A stretch of 64,000 nucleotides of DNA. It comes from Dasypus novemcinctus. Lineage: Eukaryota; Chordata; Mammalia; Cingulata; Dasypodidae. The stretch lies in NCBI RefSeq assembly GCF_030445035.2, contig NC_080682.1:29556770-29620769 (forward strand). Reading direction: 5' to 3'. Position numbers and translations under genes: made by a program. Numbering within the stretch: the first letter of the stretch is position 1; each line of letters opens with the position of its first letter. Positions 58,145-64,000 of the stretch are shown here, piece after piece. A model generated the notes under the pieces. That model saw only the letters and a list, made by a program, of their open reading frames with translations. It did not search any database and had not been told where the DNA came from.

Positions 58145-60990
58145 TTCTTTATTTTCTTTTAAATGTTACATTAAAAAAATATGAAGTTCCCATATGCCCC
58201 CAACCCCCTACCCCACTACTTCCACATCAACAACCTCTTCAATCATCATGGCACATTTTGCATCTGGTGAAAACATTTGGAGCACTGCTGTACCACATGG
58301 AGAGTCCATCCAGGGGACCATGGCAGGACACACAATGTCCAGCATCTGTCCCTGCAGCACCACCCAGGACAAATCCAAATCCTGAAAATACCCCTACATC
58401 ATATCTCTTCTTCCCTCTCCATACCATCAGCAGCTACCATGGCCACTTTCTCCACATCAGTGTTAAAATTTCTTCCCTTACTAATCAGAATAGTTCCCAA
58501 GAAGAAGACCAGTAAGTCCACTCTAATCCATACTCTATTCCTTCATTCTGTGGACCCTGAGATGGTTATGCCCAGTCCCCCTTTACATCAAGAGGGGGCT
58601 TAGATTCTTCATGGATGATGGATGCAATTCTCCTGCTTGCAGTTGTAGGCACTCTTAGCTACCTAGTATGGTGGTTGACCTTCTTCACCTCCCTGTTAGC
58701 TGGCCAGGGTAAGTCCAAAAAACCAGAGGGTAGGAGTTGCAAGTCTGCTGAGTCTCAGGGCCTGGCTGTCACATGGGCAGTCCAGAGATTCAGGTCTCCT
58801 AAATACACCAGCTCAAACACCAACCACAATTCTGGTAAAAGTAACAGAAAAGTCATGTATAGAAAGGTTATATCTGAGTCCAACTCCATCACACTCAGGA
58901 CCACAAACTGCAAAGTAGGGCCAACTGACATGGTCCTGAACTCCAGAGCCATCTTCCATGACCACAGATCCTGTGGGTCTCTGCAGACCTCAGGAGAACC
59001 AGTACCTGGGTTTATATCTACTTTGGCTGTCTCTGGCACCCTGCTGGGGAGTGCATAAGCATTACCCCTCTGATGACCTCCCAACACTTTTTGGAGACTC
59101 ATAGCCATAAAAACTCATTTGTCCTTTCCATTTCCCCCTTTTATCCAAAGTAAAAAAGCAGTTTTTAACACCTATTATTACATGTAGGCTAAGATATTCT
59201 GCTGGTTGAGTTGACCCTTTCATTCAAGGTCTTTTTCTAGTTACATCATCAGCTGGTGCTTAGTAGTAATCCCTCTGCACCAGTGAGGCTCATTCCCAGT
59301 AGTCATGTCCCACACTGGGGGGAAGGGAATGCATTTACATGCTGAGTTTGGCTTAGAGATTGACCACATTTGAAGCCACATGGAGGTTCTCAAGAGTTAA
59401 CTCTTAGGCATCCTGCATCTAGGCCTAGTTCATATTTCAGGCACACAGGCTCATAATTGGAGCCATCAGTATCAAGGGCTCATTGCTGGACCATCCATTT
59501 TTATTGAGCTTTGCCTTTGCACTTAGGGGATTGTTGTTTTTCCATTGGGGAATGTGATTGAGTTTTCCTGGCTAGGACCTCAGCACTCTCTCATTTGTTG
59601 TTTTTAACTGAAACCACTATGAAAATATCCAAACATTTCCATGTACCCTGTGTACATGCCCCGGAGAACTCCTTCTCAACCATGTGCGTCCTATCAATAA
59701 CATCCCACACCAGTGTTTCTCCCCTGCCACCTATGGCAGATAGATTTTTGAAGACCAATTTAACTACATTATAAGGCATACAGCTGTTCAAACTGTGTTT
59801 CACTCAGCATGAATTTTGACCATTTTATCTAGGTGGTTGGATTTGTTGGCATAAATGTTTACATAATTTATTATCTTTTTGATATTTGTATACTTTAGTG
59901 ACTATATTTCTTTCATATTTAACTTAGAATTTTGTGTTTCCTTTATCTCTTTTTTTTCCTTTATCAGTTTTGGTGGGTATTTAATAATTTCAATGATTTT
60001 TTTCAAATAAATACATTTTAGTGGCATTCATTTTCTGTACTGTCGATTTGACTTTTTTGATTTCTGCTCTTACCATTATTCTTTCATTCCTTAACTTTGC
60101 ATCCAATTTTCTCTACATTCTATACAATTTTTAAGTTGTTTAAAAATTTTCTTCTTACTAACAGTATATAAAACTCTACTAAGTACAGCTATATATGCAT
60201 TATACATATTTTGATTCTTTGTATTTTCATTATCATTCATAATAATGTATTTCCATATTATTTTGTATTTTCTTCTTTGACCCAAGTTTGAAAATTATGT
60301 TAATAAATTGACAAATATTTGAGATCTTATTAAATACCTTATTTTCGTTAATTTGTAATTTAATTGCATTCACGAGTTGCTCCATATAATTTCAACCCTT
60401 TAAATTTATAGACACCTGTTCTATGACCCAGTATATTGGCTATCTTTTATAACACACCAAGTTTACTTGAAATGTATGCATTTTATGTACTTGTTCTGGG
60501 TAGTGCTGTTCAAATTATATATTTTTAATCTATTAATTTCCTGATATTTTAGGGTTCCATCAATGACTGAAAAATTGGTGTTAACTTCTCCTACTATAAT
60601 TGAAGAATGATCAGTTTGATTATTTCACTTCCTTTATTTTGAAACTCTGATTTTAACTACATACTAACTATGATATTTATGTCTTCCTAATGAATTAGCT
60701 CTCTCATTTTCAGTGATATGTTTCCTCTTAAAGTTAATATTTTCTGAAAATAATTATGGCCACTCCAGGCTTCCTATGCTTTCTGTTTGTATGGTAATTT
60801 TTTCCCTATACATTTACTTTTAATTTATCTGCACCTTTTTTCTTGAAATTGTAGTCAGGTAGATAGCATATATTTGACTCAATTTTAAATTCATTATCTA
60901 CTTCTTAATTGTAGTATTCAGGTATTTTTCATTCAATACTCAGTGATGTATTCGGATTTAGCTGTATAATTTTTAAATTAAATTATAGCT
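58145..60990 (-). mobile_element. L1 element, antisense: 3' UTR plus middle of ORF2
   Basis: 58145-59820 is a well-preserved antisense copy of the xenarthran-type L1 3' UTR, beginning at the T-rich tail junction (acattaaaaaaatatgaag, then cccccaacccccta) and reverse-complementary to 34840-36345. 59850-60990 resembles antisense L1 ORF2 around the endonuclease-RT linker ('cttctcctactataatt', 'tatggccactccaggcttcc', 'agatagcatatatttgact'), heavily mutated. The ORF2 C-terminal part is absent between the two, so this is a rearranged copy or two insertions. Confidence 0.75.
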
Positions 60991-61009
60991 CCCTCTATTT
61001 GTTTATCTT

Positions 61010-62740
61010 CTATTTTCTTTTGGCATTGAGAACAATCCCATTATGAACATTTTTCTACAGATATGTGTTTAGGTTCATATTTAAATTCAATCGGGCATGT
61101 ACCAAGAAGGGAATTCTTGCGTCACATAGTAATTCTATTTTTAACTTTCTGAGAACCTGCTGGGCTGTGTTTCTCAAAGGCTCCATTTCACATTCCCACC
61201 AACATTTAATGACGATTCCTAATACTCTGCATACTCACCAACACTTACTATTTTCCATTTTAGTAATAAAAGCCATCTTACTATCTGTGAATTGGTCTCT
61301 CATTTTAGTTTGAATTTGGATTTGGTACTGGCTAATGATATTGAGCATCTGTTCATGTGCATATATGCCATTTCTGTATATTCTTTGAAGAAATGTTCAT
61401 TCAAACGTTTTTACTCATTTTTTCAGTTGGAATGTTTGTCTTTTTCATGTTGTATTTTAGGATTTCCTTATATATTCTGGACATGATTTATAAATATTTT
61501 CTCCAAATCTCTAAATGGTCTTTTTGCTTTCTTAATAATGTCTTGATAAGATCTTTTAATTTTCATGAAGTTAATCTATTCTTTTTTTGCTCATGTCTTT
61601 GGTGCCATATTCATGAATCTATTGCTAGAAACAATGATGACTTTTCACCCATGTTTTCTTCTTAAGATTTTAGCTTTTATATTTAGGATGATGATTCACT
61701 TTAAGTTTTTTTATATGGTATGAGGTAAGTGTCCCATTTCACTCTTTTGTGTGGGGATATCCAGTTTTCACAGCATCTTGTTGAAGAGATTGTTCTCTCC
61801 TAGCTGAGTAGACTTGGCCTCCTTGTTGAAAATCAGTTGGCCATAAGTGTGAGAGGTCATTTTTAAACTCTCAGTCATATTGGTCTTTTGGTCTTTATTC
61901 CAGTAGCATACTGTTTTGTTTACTATAGCTTTGCAATGTTTTGAAAATTGGAAGTAAGTACCTTCCAACTTTTTTCTTTTTCATCCAAGCTGGCATTGGC
62001 TATCTGTGGCCACTTGCCATTTCATTTAAATTTTATGACTGACTCTTCCATTTCTGAAAAAATAAAAGACTGCTGGGATATTTATTCAGATTGTATTAAA
62101 ACTGTAAATAGTTTTGGTTAGTGTTGACATCTTGGAAACATTAAGTCTTCCATTCCATGACCATGAGATACCTTTCTACTTTTTAGGTCTTTAATTTTAT
62201 TCAGCAAGGTTGCTTTTTTTTTAAATTTTTTTCTCCTAGTAGATAAACCTTTTACATATTTATTTAAATTTATTCTTAGATATTTATCCTTTTAAATGTT
62301 ATTTTAAAGGAATCATTTTATTGATTTCCCTTTTAGATTATTCATTGGTTGTGTACAAAAAGAGAATTGAGTTTTTTTATTGATATTTTACTTCACCACA
62401 TTGCCAAATTTATTTATTAGTACTAGTAGTTTTCTTGTGGATTTTTTGGGATTTTCTAAAGTAGGGTCTTATGACAGTTTCACTTTTTCCTTTCAAATAT
62501 TCCTGCTATTATTTCTTTTCTTGCCTAATTTCTCTGACTAAAACTTTTTAGCCAGTAATGAAAAAAGTGAGTACCCTTGTCTTGTTCCAGAGCTATGGAG
62601 GAAAGCTTAGATGTGTGGTGTTGTGTGTGTGTGTGTGTATGATATAGATACATAGATAGATATGTATATGTGTATACATATACATACAGAGTTCCATTTA
62701 CCATTCTATTTCTAGTTTTCTGAACACTTTTATAAAGAAA
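61010..62740 (-). mobile_element. L1 ORF2 fragment (C-terminus to RT), antisense
   Basis: Antisense L1 wording runs in family order: 'gagaacaatcccattatgaac', 'cattcccaccaacatttaatg', 'tttgtctttttcatgttgta', 'ggatatccagttttcacagcatcttgttgaag' (61756-61787), 'ggccataagtgtgag', 'ttgtcttgttccagagct'. The minus-strand frame at 61768-61968 contains a degraded ORF2 segment. Old and inactive. Confidence 0.8.
62610..62690. repeat. GT/ATAG microsatellite
   Basis: A gt run (about 62620-62638) followed by imperfect gatagata/catagata and tatatgtgta tracts, arising inside the antisense L1. Confidence 0.8.
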
Positions 62741-62744
62741 AGGT

Positions 62745-63485
62745 GCTGCTTCCACTATTCAGAGAAAGTTCTGAAGCTGGTAAGCCAGGACGAGCATCCT
62801 GCATCAATTTTTCTGGCTTTCTCTGGTAGTACTGGTATAAATATGCCTACACTCCAATAGACACACTTGGGTTATTCCGACACCTCCAGAACCTGGGGCC
62901 CCTACTGGGAATATGAGCTCAGGATGCTCCATGCTGAGGACGGAATGGGAAAAGAGCAAGTAAAGGCACAGCACAGTTTTCTTACTGATTTTAAATTACC
63001 TTTTTCTTTGATTTGGTGTTCACCCAGTTACTGCAACCCTTTCACTATTTTCCATTTCTTCTGATCTTGCAGTGTTTATCAGGGGGGATAGACCCCTGAG
63101 TACTCTCATTATGCCATATTCCTGCCATCACAGTCCAGTAAGACTTACTCTAAATTTTTAAACAGACATACATTATGCTAATTTGCATTTTTAAACTATT
63201 ATTCAACATTCTCTACTAAATCTTTTAAATCATATCTCATTAACAGTCTTTTAAAATCTTTTTTATGTTTTCCTATATTGTAAAGTATATTTAGATACCT
63301 TTTTAGGAATGCCTATATGTACTAGGTTTTCTATTTTCATGCATATCTGAAAACATCTCTTTTTTTTCTTTTAGAAAACAAAATTGCCCTGCTTAGAAGA
63401 TAGGTTCTCTTCAGAGCATAGTAGATCAAAATATAAAAGCCATCAACAATAATATGAAGGAGGAAAAGTGTACACACTATCTTAG
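62745..63485. other. Intergenic, no gene seen
   Basis: No gene recognised between the antisense L1 and the LTR-like repeat at the window edge. Confidence 0.45.
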
Positions 63486-63488
63486 TTT

Positions 63489-64000
63489 GTTAGTATCTGC
63501 CAATTTAAAGAACCAGAAATGGGTTGGCTTATTAAAATGGAAATTTTATTTATGCTAAAAGCTTAAAAATATGGAGTCGTGAGATGTCCAAATCAAGGTA
63601 CCATCAAAGAGGCTTTCTTAGTAAAGTCAGCTACTGTTCATCCTTTTTCCCTGCCACATGATAACATGTTAGCTGATCTCTGTCATGGTCCCTGCCTTCC
63701 CCTACAGGATCTAAAGTTTCCAGGAGTTCAGTTGTCTTCTGGGACTCCTTTCTCCATCTCAGATGCTCCATTTTTTCCTAAGTCCACCTGTAGGCTCTCA
63801 GGCACATGGATCCTCTCTTCAGCTTTGAGCTACTCCATGGGCCCAGGCCCTTGTGTACCTCTTTGTGCCTCTGAGCTCTGCTGATTCTAGACACTGGGAA
63901 ATCTCTCGACCTCTTAGGGTGTTTCTGTCTTTCTACAGCTATAGGTGATTCTCTACTTTCTCCTTTCTCTAACATGGCAGAATCCAAAATGTCAGCTTCC
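63489..64000 (-). mobile_element. LTR-like repeat, antisense, cut by the window end
   Basis: The start tgttagtatctgccaa, then 'aaccagaaatgggttggctt' and 'ggaaattttatttatgc', with pyrimidine-rich text after it, follow the layout of antisense ERVL/MaLR-type LTRs. It continues beyond the window, so the end and the family cannot be fixed. Confidence 0.45.

Noticed and set aside
58105-59108. Overlapping frames of 108-147 codons on both strands
   Set aside because: They fall within a non-coding L1 3' UTR that also occurs at 34840-36345; equivalent frames are not conserved between the copies.

Overview
This is a mammalian, gene-poor, AT-rich stretch of an olfactory-receptor (OR) cluster. It almost certainly comes from an armadillo (Xenarthra, Dasypus-type), because it carries several copies of the tRNA-derived DAS SINE family known from armadillos and many copies of an L1 3' UTR that I associate with xenarthran genomes. 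There is no bacterial, viral-genome or CRISPR content.

Host genes. Only one intact protein gene is visible: a 310-codon, single-exon OR at 10002-10934 (+) that I recognise as OR5W2. Upstream on the same strand (1052-1580) is a truncated, frameshifted OR that reads as OR5I1. From memory, OR5I1 and OR5W2 are also neighbours in the human chromosome 11q12.1 OR cluster, so the window looks like the syntenic block, with OR5I1 lost here. The other host-derived sequences are retrocopies: an NRAS mRNA retrocopy on the minus strand (coding part 20928-21498, with 5' UTR and a very long 3' UTR), and two copies of one U1 snRNA retropseudogene.

Layout. 0-1 kb: no gene seen. 1.05-1.6 kb: OR5I1 pseudogene. 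3.3-5.4 kb: a near-identical ~405-bp inverted repeat whose arms each carry the U1 copy plus L1 sequence, with a DAS SINE in the spacer. 5.4-8.4 kb: L1 3' sequence with a nested DAS SINE. 10-10.9 kb: OR5W2. 13.5-14.7 kb: L1 fragments with a hAT remnant. 15.5-16.5 kb: CpG-dense solo LTR with a perfect 4-bp target duplication. About 17.45-21.6 kb: NRAS retrocopy. 23.5 kb: ERVL-type LTR. 25.9-30.3 kb: an L1/HAL1-like element with tandem 5' UTR monomers. 30.4-33.4 kb: an ERVL-class fossil with two LTRs. 34-44.6 kb: SINEs and several L1s in opposing orientations. 48.8-49.5 kb: solo LTR with a 5-bp target duplication. 53-57 kb: L1 5' UTR fragment, DAS SINE and an ERVL-type LTR. 58-62.8 kb: antisense L1s. 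63.5-64 kb: an LTR-like repeat running off the edge.

How it works together. OR5W2 would be transcribed in olfactory neurons from a short 5' UTR exon, splicing to the coding exon upstream of 10002. Nothing else in the window looks like a functioning host gene. I found no new biological system. The items most worth a second look are the U1-bearing inverted duplication, the nearly full-length NRAS retrocopy, the U5 minisatellites and preserved promoter of the 15.5-kb LTR, and the tandem modules in both UTRs of the xenarthran L1/HAL1. Family names come from memory of the protein or repeat sequences; no database was searched.
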